Shown here in pieces: positions 36,558-45,571 of a stretch of 64,000 nucleotides of DNA. Source of the DNA: Jiella pelagia (GTDB taxonomy: Bacteria > Pseudomonadota > Alphaproteobacteria > Rhizobiales > Rhizobiaceae). The DNA lies in the NCBI RefSeq assembly GCF_026898155.1, contig NZ_CP114029.1, positions 999,501 through 1,063,500 on the forward strand, in the 5' to 3' direction. A program made the translations under genes and the position numbers. Within the stretch, counting starts at the first letter, position 1; each line of letters starts with the position of its first letter. The notes beneath the pieces were generated by a model. It did no database searches, was not told the DNA's origin, and was given only the letters and a program-made list of their open reading frames with translations.

Positions 36558-37073
36558 ATGACAGACGCCGTTTCCAGGGACGCGTTCCGCAACGCGATGG
36601 CGCGCATCTGCACGCCGGTCAACATCATCACCACCGACGGTGAGGCGGGCCGCGGCGGTTTTACCGCCACGGCGGTCTGCAGCGTCACGGACGAGCCGCC
36701 GACGGTGCTCGTCTGCATGAATGCCGGCTCGGCCCAGGTCGAGACCTTCAAGGCCAATGGCCGCTTCTGCGTCAACGTCCTGACCAACGACCATACCGGC
36801 CTTGCTTCGGGCTTTGCCGGCGGCATCCGCGAGATGGAGGAACGCTATGCGAGCGCCCGCTGGGTGACGATGGAATCCGGTGCGCTCGCGCTCGATGGGG
36901 CCATCGTCTCCCTCGACTGCGAGACCGCGGACATCCACCGCGTCGGCACCCACAACGTCATGATCGGCCGCGTCACGGCTTTGCGGCTCGGGGCCGACAA
37001 CGGCCCGAACGCCCTTCTCTACATGGATCGGACCTATATGGTGCCGACCCAGACGGGGAGCTTCGGGGGGTAG
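36558..37073 (+). CDS. hpaC: 4-hydroxyphenylacetate 3-monooxygenase reductase component
   Basis: A 171-residue short-chain flavin reductase that supplies FADH2 to HpaB from NAD(P)H. The flavin_reduct domain covers almost the whole protein: GGFTATAVCSVTDEPPTVLV for FMN/FAD binding, FCVNVLTNDH in the middle, and HNVMIGRVTALRLG with the conserved His near the end. ATG 36558 lies 8 bases after the hpaB stop. A clear intrinsic terminator follows at 37133, closing the hpaBC transcript. Confidence 0.92.
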   Translation: MTDAVSRDAFRNAMARICTPVNIITTDGEAGRGGFTATAVCSVTDEPPTVLVCMNAGSAQVETFKANGRFCVNVLTNDHTGLASGFAGGIREMEERYASARWVTMESGALALDGAIVSLDCETADIHRVGTHNVMIGRVTALRLGADNGPNALLYMDRTYMVPTQTGSFGG

Positions 37074-37132
37074 TTGTTTGGTCCCGGCTGCGCCCCCTCG
37101 CCTTGCGCGGCTCTGGCCTTGCAGGACGATGC

Positions 37133-37159
37133 GGTCACCCGAACGGGTGACCACTTTTT
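37133..37159 (+). terminator. Intrinsic terminator after hpaBC
   Basis: GGTCACCC-GAAC-GGGTGACC is a perfect 8-bp stem with a tetraloop (37133-37152), followed by AC and TTTTT at 37155-37159. This is a classical rho-independent terminator 60 bases after the hpaC stop. A second GC hairpin, CCGGCC-TTCCG-GGCCGG (37253-37269), lies closer to the convergent dctM gene and may serve it. Confidence 0.85.
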
Positions 37160-37306
37160 CATATTACGGACTGAGTTGATCCCAGTAGCCGCCGGCCTGG
37201 AACGCAATCGACCGTTCGGCTCTTCCGCTCGAGGTCGCAAAGCCCGCCTTGTCCGGCCTTCCGGGCCGGCGTGCCCCCCATTCGCCCAGTGAACGCCCCC
37301 GGCGAC

Positions 37307-38599
37307 TCAATTCGCCATCTGCATCGGCAGGAACAGGATCAGCGCCGGGAAGAGCACGATCACGAGCAGCCTGATCAGGTCGACCAGAACGAACGGCACG
37401 ACCCCCCGGAAAATCGTCGAGACCGGGATTTGCGGGTTCATCGAGCGTATGACGAAGATGTTCATGCCGATCGGCGGCGTGATCAGGCTGATCTCGACCA
37501 CCACGACCAGCAGGATGCCGAACCAGATCGGATCGAAGCCGAACTGCTGGATCACAGGGAAGACGACCGGCACCGTCAAGAGGATCATCGCCAGGCTGTC
37601 GAAGACGCAGCCGAGCACGAGGTAGAAGACGATCAAGCCGAAGAGCACACCCATCGGTCCGAGACCCAGGTTGGAAATGACGTCGACGACCTGCCGCGGC
37701 GTGCCCGCGATATTGACGAAATTGGCGAAGATCAGCGCCCCCACCAGCACCGTCATCAGCATGGCCGAGGTCCGCACCGTCTCGGCGAGGATGCGCAACA
37801 ACGTCCTGCGGTCGAGACCACCCTTCAAGAGCGCAATGAAGAAAGCGCCCGATGCCCCGATGCCCGCTGCCTCGGTGGCGGTGAAGATGCCCGCATAAAT
37901 GCCGCCGACGACCACGATGAACAGGAGCAGGACCAGCCAGACCCGGCGGAGCGCGGCAACCTTGGCCGCCGTCTCGAGCCGTGGCCCCGCAGGCCCGGCC
38001 TTCGGGTCGATCCGCACCGTGACCATCACCGCCAGCGCATAGAGCAGAATGCCCAGGACGCCGGGCAGGACCCCCGCGACGAAGAGCTTGCCGACGCTGG
38101 TTTCGGTCATCGAGCCGTAGATGACCATGATGATCGAGGGCGGGATCAAGATGCCGAGCGTGCCGCCAGCCGCCACGGAGCCCGTAGAGAGGCTCTCCGA
38201 GTAGCCGTAGCGGCGCATGGCCGGCAGCGCGATCGACGACATGGTGGCGGCGGTTGCAAGGCTGGAGCCCGAGACGGCCGCAAAGCCGCCGGAGGCGAGG
38301 AGCGTCGCGATGGCTAGTCCGCCCCGGCGGTGGCCCACCAGTGCGTTCGACGCCGCGTAAAGATCGCGGGACAGGCCGGCATGGTTCACGAAGTTGCCCA
38401 TCAGGACGAAGAGCGGCAGGACCGAGAGCGAATAGCTGCTCAGTGTGTCCCAGGTGACCTGGGCCGCCATCGCCGCCGCCGGAGCCGGGGCGGTCAGGAG
38501 AGCAAACCCGCCGACCCCGACCACCCCGAGGGCGAATCCGAGCGGCAGTCCGGTGAAGAGCAGCGCAAAGAGCGCGCCAAAACCGATGACGGTGCTCAT
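37307..38599 (-). CDS. dctM: TRAP transporter large permease (DctM)
   Basis: A 430-residue inner-membrane protein with about twelve hydrophobic segments. Family landmarks are PLFVLMGNFVNHAGLSRDLY, GSSLATAATMSSIALPAM, LGILIPPSIIMVIYG and LVLGCVFDSLAMILLTVP. ATG 38599 overlaps the dctQ stop by one base. It carries the solute delivered by the DctP protein, using an ion gradient. It is the last gene of the leftward operon and ends convergent to hpaC. Confidence 0.93.
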   Translation of the reverse strand: MSTVIGFGALFALLFTGLPLGFALGVVGVGGFALLTAPAPAAAMAAQVTWDTLSSYSLSVLPLFVLMGNFVNHAGLSRDLYAASNALVGHRRGGLAIATLLASGGFAAVSGSSLATAATMSSIALPAMRRYGYSESLSTGSVAAGGTLGILIPPSIIMVIYGSMTETSVGKLFVAGVLPGVLGILLYALAVMVTVRIDPKAGPAGPRLETAAKVAALRRVWLVLLLFIVVVGGIYAGIFTATEAAGIGASGAFFIALLKGGLDRRTLLRILAETVRTSAMLMTVLVGALIFANFVNIAGTPRQVVDVISNLGLGPMGVLFGLIVFYLVLGCVFDSLAMILLTVPVVFPVIQQFGFDPIWFGILLVVVVEISLITPPIGMNIFVIRSMNPQIPVSTIFRGVVPFVLVDLIRLLVIVLFPALILFLPMQMAN

Positions 38600-39111
38600 C
38601 AGCGTTCCCTCAGCCGGCAGATCGCGAGATAGACGGCCGCCAGCGCGGACAATGCGAGACAGACCACCCCGAGCCAGGCGATCCAGCCGGTATGCAGATG
38701 CAGGACGGAGGTGCGGTCGCCGTAGCGCAGGAAGCGCTGGGCTAGACCCGAGAGCTTCCAGGCGAGCGCGCCGCAGCTGGCGGCGATGACCGCCAGCCAC
38801 AGAAGATCGCGGACCAGCGCAAGCCGGCCCACGAACAGTTGCTCGAAAAGGCCGACGGTCACGTGAGTGCCGCGCAGCGTCACCGAAGGCAGGGCGCAGA
38901 AGACCATCACCGCCATGCCGATCTGCGTCATCTCGAAGGCGAAGCCCAGCGGCGCGTTGAAGAAGTAGCGCCCGACGACGTCGAACAGCGTCATCAGCAT
39001 CATGGCCAGGAGCACCAGCCCGGACGTGACGACGAAAGCTGCGTCGAAGAACCGGGCCGGGCGAGGAAGATCGCCCTCCCTGCCCGCGTCATCCCCCTCG
39101 AGCGTTTCCAT
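38599..39111 (-). CDS. dctQ: TRAP transporter small permease (DctQ)
   Basis: A 170-residue protein with four membrane segments (AFVVTSGLVLLAMMLMTLFD first) and the DctQ-typical DVVGRYFFNAPLGFAFEMTQ. The ATG at 39111 overlaps the dctP stop (ATGA), so dctP, dctQ and dctM are translationally coupled. It forms the membrane complex with DctM. Confidence 0.92.
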   Translation of the reverse strand: METLEGDDAGREGDLPRPARFFDAAFVVTSGLVLLAMMLMTLFDVVGRYFFNAPLGFAFEMTQIGMAVMVFCALPSVTLRGTHVTVGLFEQLFVGRLALVRDLLWLAVIAASCGALAWKLSGLAQRFLRYGDRTSVLHLHTGWIAWLGVVCLALSALAAVYLAICRLRER

Positions 39112-40157
39112 CAAGCGCTCTCGAGCTTTTCGGTGATCTCGCGGAACATCGCGAGAGCCGCCTTTCCGTCAACGCCCTTCTCCTCGGCGGCGGCGATCCA
39201 TTCCGCTTCGATCGGCGCGAGACGATCGGTCATCGCGGAGACGAAGCTCTCGTCGGCCTCGACGGTCTTCACCCCGTCCGCATCCATCTTCTCCAGCCCC
39301 GCGACGTCGCCCGCGTCCTGGGCAGCGCCCGCAAGCTGCGCGAAGTGCTCGCCGGAAACCGAAAGGATCGCCTGCTGGACATCCTCCGAAAGCCCGTCCC
39401 AGCTGGCCTGGTTCATGGCGAGGAACCAGGAGGAGGTGTAAAAACCGCCTGGGATGCGTGTGGCGTGGGCGATGATCCCACTCAGATCGAAGCTGGGATA
39501 GGCGTCGGCGGGTAGCAACGTGCCGTCGGCGACGCCCTGCTGAAGGATCTCGTAGACCTCTCCCGCCGGAGCCGCCACGTTCACGCCGCCGAGCATCTGG
39601 TTGATCTGCTGCACCACACCGCCACCGACACGGAACTTGCGGCCTTCATAGTCGGCAAGACTGGTGATCGGTCCGGTATTCTGCGTCGTCATGACGACGC
39701 CGGTGCCGTTCGTGAAGAGACCCAGCAGCTTGACCTCGTCGAACTCTCCCACCTTGGCGAACATCTTCTCATAGACCTGCCACAACGCCACGGAGAGCGC
39801 TTCGCCCTTGGAGCCCACCTGCGGCAGCTCGGCGATCCGCGGCAGCGTGAAGCGGCCCGGCGTATAGCCGACGACGCCGAAGGTGATGTCGGCGATGCCG
39901 TCGATCGCCAGATCGTACTGACGCGGCGGGGCGCCCAGCGAGGCGTCGGTCATCTGGATGGCGACCTGGCCATTGGTGGCCTTCTCGACCGCGGCGATCC
40001 ACGGCTCGAACACGCCCTTGATCATCGAATGGGTCGGTGGCAGCCAGTTGTTCATGCGCAACGTGGTGGTTTCCGCGCGCGACGGCGTCATCAATCCGCC
40101 CGTCATCAACCCGGCACCGGCGACGAGGCCGCCGAATTTCCTGCGTGTCATGGTCAT
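39111..40157 (-). CDS. dctP: TRAP transporter substrate-binding protein (DctP, Tat-type signal)
   Basis: A 348-residue periplasmic binding protein. The N-terminus MTMTRRKFGGLVAGAGLMTG has a twin-arginine motif (RRKF) and a hydrophobic stretch, so export is probably by Tat. The mature part starts LRMNNWLPPTHSMIKGVFEP, similar to TRAP binders of carboxylates. The conserved Arg region is in EGRKFRVGGGVVQQINQML. GGAGG lies 10 bases upstream of the ATG. It is encoded between a 3-hydroxyisobutyrate-dehydrogenase-like gene and dctQ, suggesting a hydroxy- or aldehyde-derived carboxylate as ligand. Confidence 0.92.
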   Translation of the reverse strand: MTMTRRKFGGLVAGAGLMTGGLMTPSRAETTTLRMNNWLPPTHSMIKGVFEPWIAAVEKATNGQVAIQMTDASLGAPPRQYDLAIDGIADITFGVVGYTPGRFTLPRIAELPQVGSKGEALSVALWQVYEKMFAKVGEFDEVKLLGLFTNGTGVVMTTQNTGPITSLADYEGRKFRVGGGVVQQINQMLGGVNVAAPAGEVYEILQQGVADGTLLPADAYPSFDLSGIIAHATRIPGGFYTSSWFLAMNQASWDGLSEDVQQAILSVSGEHFAQLAGAAQDAGDVAGLEKMDADGVKTVEADESFVSAMTDRLAPIEAEWIAAAEEKGVDGKAALAMFREITEKLESA

Positions 40158-40211
40158 CGTTCTTTTCCTCCCATTGAAAGTGCGCCGCCTCCCGACGGCC
40201 GCACCCGTTTT

Positions 40212-41102
40212 TCAGTCTTTCGCGCCGGCCCGCTCTCTCCAGTGCCGGAAGGCGGTGGTATGGTCCTGCGGGCCCTCCGCCGCCTGCAGCGCGGCATCCC
40301 ACCACCGGTCGGTCTGCGCCACGAGCGGCAGATCGGCGCCCAGATCCTTCGACATCTGCGCGGCGATCCCGACGTCCTTGGCCAAGAGCGCCAGCGCGAA
40401 ACCCGACGCATACCGGGCCTCGATCACTTCGGTCGGAAGCGTATTCTCGGTGGAGAAATTGCGCCCGGTCGAGACGTTGATGATCTCGAGCGCGGTTCTG
40501 GGGTCGAGGCCGAATCGTTCCCCCAGAATGAGCGCCTCGCTCGCCGCAGCGAAACCCGCCGCCGCGAGATAGTTGTTGAGCGCCTTCATCGCGTGGCCGG
40601 TGCCGAGGCCACCGGTGGAGAAGATCTGCTTGCCCATCGCCTCCAGCACCGGGCGGGCGCGCTCGAGCAGCGCCGGATCGTTGCAGCCTGCCATGATCGC
40701 CAGCGTGCCGGTCCTGGCGCGCGGCACGGCGCCCGAGACCGGCGCGTCGACCAGCCCATGTCCGCGTTCCGCCAGTTCCTTCCCCAGTTCGCGGGTGATC
40801 GTCGGCACGGACGACGACATGTCGACGACCAGCCCGCCCGGCGAAAGCGCGTCGGCCAGCCCGTCCTGCAGCACGACGTCGCGCACGATGGCGCCGGTGG
40901 GGAGCATCGTCACCACAATGTCCGAGGCCGCGCCAAGCGCCCGAACGTCCGCCGCGGCGGTGGCGCCGATCTCGGAGGCGAGAGCGGCGGCAACCTCCGG
41001 GTCGACGTCATAGACGGTCAAGGCGAATCCCTTGGCCGCGATGTTGCGCGCCATCGGGGCGCCCATGTTGCCAAGCCCGATGAAGCCGATCCTGTCCGTC
41101 AT
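40212..41102 (-). CDS. NAD(P)-dependent 3-hydroxyisobutyrate dehydrogenase-like oxidoreductase
   Basis: A 296-residue beta-hydroxyacid dehydrogenase. The N-terminal Rossmann motif is IGFIGLGNMGAPMARNIAAK. The substrate-binding signature is VDAPVSGAVPRARTGTLAIM. The catalytic Lys is in GHAMKALNNYLAA. It oxidises a 3-hydroxy acid to the semialdehyde or keto acid, or the reverse. ATG 41102 overlaps the stop of the carboxymuconolactone-decarboxylase-like gene. With an aldehyde dehydrogenase two genes upstream it forms a plausible alcohol-to-aldehyde-to-acid route for the TRAP substrate. Confidence 0.9.
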   Translation of the reverse strand: MTDRIGFIGLGNMGAPMARNIAAKGFALTVYDVDPEVAAALASEIGATAAADVRALGAASDIVVTMLPTGAIVRDVVLQDGLADALSPGGLVVDMSSSVPTITRELGKELAERGHGLVDAPVSGAVPRARTGTLAIMAGCNDPALLERARPVLEAMGKQIFSTGGLGTGHAMKALNNYLAAAGFAAASEALILGERFGLDPRTALEIINVSTGRNFSTENTLPTEVIEARYASGFALALLAKDVGIAAQMSKDLGADLPLVAQTDRWWDAALQAAEGPQDHTTAFRHWRERAGAKD

Positions 41103-41489
41103 CAGGCGGCCCCCAACTCGTCGAGGATTTCCTCGCTCGCCCGCATCGCGTCGACCATCAGCGGAATGCCGCAATAGAGGAAACCGTGCAGGAAGAGCCT
41201 CGCGCAGCTCCTCGCGGGTGACGCCGTTGGCGATGGCGCCGCGGGTGTGGATCTTGATCTCGTGGGTGCGGCCCATCGCCATCAGCATGGCGAGCGTCAG
41301 CAGGCTGCGCATGCGCCGGTCGAAGCCCGGGCGCTGCCAGCCCTCGCCGAAGCAGATCCGGGTCACGATGTCCTGCATCGGCGCCATGTAGTCGCTGGCG
41401 TTGTTCACCTGATCCTCGGCTCCGGCCGCGCCGAACATGGCATGGCGCAGGGCGAGCCCCGCTTCGGTCTTTCGCTGGTCGTCTGACAT
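41102..41489 (-). pseudogene. Carboxymuconolactone decarboxylase family protein, +1 frameshift as written
   Basis: The N-terminal part (MSDDQRKTEAGLALRHAMFG to NGVTREELRE) is a PcaC/CMD-family protein, with DIVTRICFGEGWQRPGFDRR typical of 4-carboxymuconolactone decarboxylases. The frame slips at the coding-strand GAGGCTC (plus-strand GAGCCTC 41195-41201); removing one base restores RELFLHGFLYCGIPLMVDAM and a stop at 41102-41104. That aligns with the family's E-(V/I)-x-L-H-x-x-x-Y-C-G pattern without gaps and gives 128 residues. The stop then overlaps the next ATG, as expected for this tightly packed operon, supporting an intact gene. The true substrate here need not be carboxymuconolactone. 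Confidence 0.82.
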
Positions 41490-41547
41490 GATTTCTTTCC
41501 TTGATGTGGAGGAGGTGGATGACGGCTCCTGCCCGAAGCGGAGCGTG

Positions 41548-42958
41548 CTAGCCGCTGATCACCTGCCGGTTGCAGTATTCGTCGAGGCCCCATTGCCCGA
41601 ACTCGACGCCGAGCCCCGACGACTTGACGCCGCCGAAGGGCACGTCGGGACGGATGCCGCCGTGGCCGTTGATCCAGGTCGTGCCGCTTTCCAGCCTGAG
41701 GGCGAGCGCGCGGCCACGCTCGAGATCCGGCGTCCAGACCGAAGCGCCGAGGCCGTTGGGATTGTCATTGGCCCGCGCGACGACCTCATCCTCGTTGCGA
41801 AAGCGCAGGATCGGCAAAGCCGGCCCGAATTGCTCTTCCCGCACCAGCGGCGCGCCGTCCTCGATGTCACCGACCAGGGTGATCGGATAGAAGTTTCCCG
41901 GGCCTTCGACGGGCTTGCCGCCGGTCAGGATGTTCGCGCCGCCGGCGCGGGCGTCGTCGACCAGCCCGCAAAGCTTGTCGAACTGGCGGCGGTTCTGAAG
42001 CGGGCCGAGCAGGTTGCCCTCCTCCAGACCCGGCCCCATCGGCACCCTGGCGGCGAAGGCCGCGAGCGCCGCGCAGACGTCGTCGTAGAGATCGTCGTGG
42101 ACATAGAGCCGCTTCAGCGCCGCGCAGGTCTGGCCGGTGTTGATGAAGGCGCCCCAGAACAGGCCCTCGGCGATCTTCTCGGGGTCGCAGCCGGGCAGGA
42201 CGATCCCCGCGTCGTTGCCGCCGAGGCTCGAGGGTGAGACGCTTCAGCGTCTCGGACGCGCTGCCCATGATCCGGCGCCCCGTCGGCGACGAGCCGGTGA
42301 AGACGATCTTGGCGATGCCGGGATGGGACGACATGGCGGCGCCGATCTCGTCGGGGCCGGTGACGCAATTGACGACGCCAGCGGGCAGCACTTCATTGAG
42401 GATCTCGACCATGCGCAGCGTCGAGAGCGGCGCCAGCGGCGACGGCTTGATCACGACCGTGTTGCCCGAGCGGACAGCCGGAATGATGTGCCACATCGCG
42501 ATCAGTGCCGGCCAGTTCCAGGGCGTGATCGAGCCGACGACGCCGAGCGGCTTGCGATGCAGGGCGATGCGTCCGGTGTCGTCGTCCTGAAGAACGTCGG
42601 GCGCCATCGACAGGGTCGCCGCATGGGCCGCCCATCCGAGGCAGCCCTGGACTTCGAACCTGGAGCCAAGCCCGTTGAGCGGCTTGCCGGTTTCGCGGGT
42701 GATGAGCCTGGCCAGTTCCTCGGCATTGGCTTCCAGCGCTGCTGCGACCTTGGCGCAGTTCTCCGTCAACGCCGCGTCGCTCGTCCGGCTGTAGCCGGCG
42801 AACGCCGCTCGCGCGGCGTCGACGGCGCGGTCGAGATCGGCCGTCGTGCCCCGGGGCGCCTGTGCCACGACCTCGCCGGTCGCCGGATCATGCACGTCGA
42901 AACCTTCGGACGTCGACCGGTGGGCCGCGCCACCGATCGTCATCGTGTAGTCAGTCAT
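41548..42958 (-). pseudogene. Aldehyde dehydrogenase, +1 frameshift as written
   Basis: NAD(P)-dependent ALDH. It starts MTDYTMTIGGAAHRSTSEGF after GGGAGG. The first frame contains SITPWNWPALIAMWHIIPAV and FTGSSPTGRRIMGSASETLK. At the coding-strand GAGCCTC (plus-strand GAGGCTC 42223-42229) the frame slips; removing one C gives the canonical LTLELGGNDAGIVLPG (catalytic Glu), followed by INTGQTCAALKRLYV (nucleophilic Cys) and PDVPFGGVKSSGLGVEFG. Restored length is 469 residues, normal for the family. It is the first gene of the leftward operon, divergent from a LysR regulator with a palindromic site between them. Confidence 0.9.
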
Positions 42959-43072
42959 GATTTTCCTCCCTCGGGCGCCGTGCGGCCGCAGCCGGCCCGG
43001 TCCTCCTGCCCGCCATTGCCACATGAAGATCATGGGCTCCACATCGAATCAACTTGGGCGACTTGACTTGTG

Positions 43073-43091
43073 TCATCGAATTTCTCGATGA
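43073..43091. promoter_or_regulatory. LysR-type T-N11-A operator
   Basis: TCATCGA-ATTTC-TCGATGA is a perfect 7-bp inverted repeat with a 5-bp spacer and contains the LysR box ATC-N9-GAT (T43076-N11-A43088). It lies 18 bases before the LysR start (43110) and 114 bases from the divergent ALDH start (42958). Inference: it is the regulator's primary binding site. Confidence 0.75.
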
Positions 43092-43109
43092 TTTGCCCGG
43101 GAGGCGCTG

Positions 43110-44048
43110 ATGGCCAACGACCTACATCTCAAGACGGATTTTCACGCCCTGAAGGTCCTTCTGCACGTGCACGATCTCGGCTCGATCACCGCCGCGGCGG
43201 ATCAACTCGGCATGAGCCAGTCGTCGGTCAGCTACACGATCGATCGGCTGCGGGAGGTCTTCGGCGATCCCCTCTTCGTCCGGCTCGGGCGCGCCATCGC
43301 GCCGACGGTGCGCTGCGAGGCGGCCGCGGCGGGAGCGCGCCAGCTTCTCGGGCAATACGAAGACCTCGTGACACCCGTTGCCTTCGATCCGGCGACCTCG
43401 ACGGAAACCTTCGTGCTGTCGTGCAATTTTCTCGAGCGCAGCATTCTGCTCGCGCCATTGGTGCGGCATCTGCAGCGTGCGGCGCCGAGGGCGCGGCTGC
43501 ATGTGATTTCAGCCGAAGGTGAAGGAATGGAGCAGCTGAGAAGCGCGGCCTGCGACGTCGTCGTTTCGCCCGTCGCGGCCGACACGGCGGGACTTTATTC
43601 CGAGCGGCTGTTGTCCGAGAAATATGCCTGCTTCATCTCGCACCACAGTCGCTGGACCACCGAAAGGCTCGATCTCGAAAGCTACATCAGGGCCGAACAT
43701 ATCGAGGTGCGTCCGGCGCCCAATTGGCGACCCTATTTCCACACAGCGCTCGACCGGCTCGGCATGACGACGACGCCGCGCGTGGTGGTCTCCTCTTTCG
43801 GCGAGATCGACCGGGCGATCGACGGGACGGACTTGATCCTGACCGCATCGGAAGGGTTCAAGCGCAGCTTTTCACCCCGCATCACCTGCGTGCGGGCGCC
43901 GTTCGACTGCACGTTCTCGATCCACATGGCCTGGGCCGGGCGAACGCATCGCTCCGGGGCGCACCTGTGGTTTCGGCAGGTCCTGCGGGACATCATGGCC
44001 GTCGAATCGCAGCGTCCGCACGGTGATGAGGACGGGATATCAGTCTAA
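43110..44048 (+). CDS. LysR-family transcriptional regulator (divergent from ALDH/TRAP operon)
   Basis: A 312-residue regulator. The N-terminal HTH (about 12-70) reads DLGSITAAADQLGMSQSSVS then FGDPLFVRLGR. The effector domain resembles the NodD/PcpR-type branch of LysR proteins (SCNFLERSILLAPLVRHLQR). ATG 43110 follows GGGAGG at 43099-43104. Position and the palindrome at 43073 argue that it controls the divergent ALDH-CMD-dehydrogenase-TRAP operon. The inducer is unknown. The 507 bases downstream contain only a transposase remnant. Confidence 0.9.
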   Translation: MANDLHLKTDFHALKVLLHVHDLGSITAAADQLGMSQSSVSYTIDRLREVFGDPLFVRLGRAIAPTVRCEAAAAGARQLLGQYEDLVTPVAFDPATSTETFVLSCNFLERSILLAPLVRHLQRAAPRARLHVISAEGEGMEQLRSAACDVVVSPVAADTAGLYSERLLSEKYACFISHHSRWTTERLDLESYIRAEHIEVRPAPNWRPYFHTALDRLGMTTTPRVVVSSFGEIDRAIDGTDLILTASEGFKRSFSPRITCVRAPFDCTFSIHMAWAGRTHRSGAHLWFRQVLRDIMAVESQRPHGDEDGISV

Positions 44049-44239
44049 GCTGCGCCTCTCGGGATCGGCGGCTGGCGCTGCGGCTTGATCGCCCGCTCGC
44101 GCGCCACCGCATTCCGTCCAGAGTCGAGGCAGCCGGCCGGTATCCGGGTGTGTTTCAGCGCGCCGGTATGACCTCGATCCCTGAACTGCTCCGTTGCGTT
44201 TTCAGAGGCTTGTCAGCGCAAGCCCCACGCCGATCGGCG

Positions 44240-44380
44240 CCAGGACTCCGGGCCGATTCACACACGCCATGTCCCTCTGCCTTGCCCGTACTGTGGCGGA
44301 CGCATGACCATCGTCAGGATCTTCCTGCGCTGGCGACAACTGCTGGGGCCGCCGCCGCGCCCCTCTCCCAAGCCGGGAGT
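44240..44380 (+). mobile_element. IS91-type transposase 3' remnant
   Basis: One frame reads PIHTRHVPLPCPYCGGRMTI then VRIFLRWRQL. The CPxCGGRM zinc-ribbon-like motif is characteristic of the C-terminal tail of IS91-family (Y2) transposases. No upstream transposase domain, terminal sequence or start codon remains, so it is a decayed fragment. It lies within the 507-bp gap 44049-44555 between two LysR genes, which holds nothing else I can identify. Confidence 0.45.
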
Positions 44381-44555
44381 GTTCGCCATGACCTGGCGTG
44401 GCATCGCGTCGTCACCAACCCTGACAGCCGCTCTCCGGAGGACGGCATTCCACGTGCCAGTCTCCGGGATCAATCTTGCGAGCCGCGCCATCGGGCGCCC
44501 AAGGGCTTGCCACACTTTCGCGCTCGGTCGACATGAACGGCGTCCCGAGGCACGA

Positions 44556-45476
44556 TCAACGACGAAATGCCTGCTGGACGGCCCCGGCCGGAGGCTTGCG
44601 TTCTTGATTGAAAGTCGCCGCGGACTGACGAACCATGTCCTTGAAAATATTTGCTACGGGTGAGATCGCTTCGCCCTCTCGGCTCATCAGGTAAACCCGG
44701 CTCATCGCATCGAGGTCGGCAAGCGGCAGGCTGGCCAGGCGACTTTCGAGCGGGACGGCGAGGGCCGGCAGGATCGTGACGCCAAGCCCCGCTTCGATCA
44801 GCCCGTAAAGGGCACCGACGTTGCGCGCCCTCAGCCGCGCCGTCTTGGAGAGTTGCTCGACGCCCTGAGAGTCGATCGCATCACACAGCCCGTTGTGAAT
44901 GAAGTTGTGAGAAGCCAGCGCGGCCAGAGCGATAGGCTTGCCGGCCGATGCCAGCGGATGATCCCGATGACAGACAAGTCGGAAGTGATCTTCGAACAAA
45001 AGTTCGACCGATAGGCCGCGCGATGCGGAGGAAAGGCTTGCGATCCCGAAGTCGACAAGCCCTGCGGCCGTCAATTCGGCGACCGACTGGGAGTCCACGT
45101 CGCGCACCTCGAACGCCAGTTTGGGTCGTTTCTCGAGCATCGCTGAAACGATCGACGGCAGGAGGCGTCTTGCGATCGATGGCGTCGAGGCAAGCCTGAG
45201 GCTTCCTTCCTCGCCACGGGCAAAGCGTCCGATCTCGTCGATTGCCGCATCATGGGCTTCGAGGGCGCGGCGCGAATTGCGCAGCACCGTCGTGCCAAGC
45301 GGTGTCAATCGGACCTTGCGGTCTGCGTCGAAAAAAGGGCCGCCGATCTCCGCTTCCGCCTGCTTCAATGTCATCGATACCGCAGCTGGCGAGCGACCGA
45401 TCCGGCTCGCCGCAGCGCCCAGACTCCCCGCTTCGACCACTGACACGAAAACGCGCATCGCCTCGAGTTTGAGCAT
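44556..45476 (-). CDS. LysR-family transcriptional regulator (divergent from betaine-like operon)
   Basis: A 306-residue LysR regulator starting MLKLEAMRVFVSVVEAGSLG, with HTH AAASRIGRSPAAVSMTLKQA and a standard periplasmic-binding-like effector domain (LVDFGIASLSSASRGLSVEL, GLIEAGLGVTILPALAVP). In-frame ATGs at 45503 and further upstream exist, but 45476 matches the family start. It is divergent from the ALDH at 45572, and a palindrome lies directly upstream of its start. It probably controls the 45.5-53 kb operon. The N-terminus resembles CbbR-like members only generally. Confidence 0.9.
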   Translation of the reverse strand: MLKLEAMRVFVSVVEAGSLGAAASRIGRSPAAVSMTLKQAEAEIGGPFFDADRKVRLTPLGTTVLRNSRRALEAHDAAIDEIGRFARGEEGSLRLASTPSIARRLLPSIVSAMLEKRPKLAFEVRDVDSQSVAELTAAGLVDFGIASLSSASRGLSVELLFEDHFRLVCHRDHPLASAGKPIALAALASHNFIHNGLCDAIDSQGVEQLSKTARLRARNVGALYGLIEAGLGVTILPALAVPLESRLASLPLADLDAMSRVYLMSREGEAISPVANIFKDMVRQSAATFNQERKPPAGAVQQAFRR

Positions 45477-45480
45477 TGAC

Positions 45481-45495
45481 TTCAGAATTCCTGAA
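45481..45495. promoter_or_regulatory. Candidate LysR operator
   Basis: TTCAG-AATTC-CTGAA is a 15-bp inverted repeat (5-bp arms, 5-bp spacer) of the T-N11-A class, 5 bases upstream of the LysR start at 45476 and 77 bases from the divergent ALDH start. Binding there would overlap the regulator's own ribosome-binding site, consistent with autorepression. Confidence 0.5.
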
Positions 45496-45571
45496 ATTTG
45501 CATCAGAACTTCTAGTTTGACTGAAATGCCGATCGTCATCAATCCTTCACGTCGACACAACGGAGAAGACG

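Noticed and set aside
44049-44240. Small genes between the two LysR regulators
   Set aside because: Open frames here are short and Arg/Pro-rich with no Shine-Dalgarno; only the IS91-like tail has a recognisable motif.
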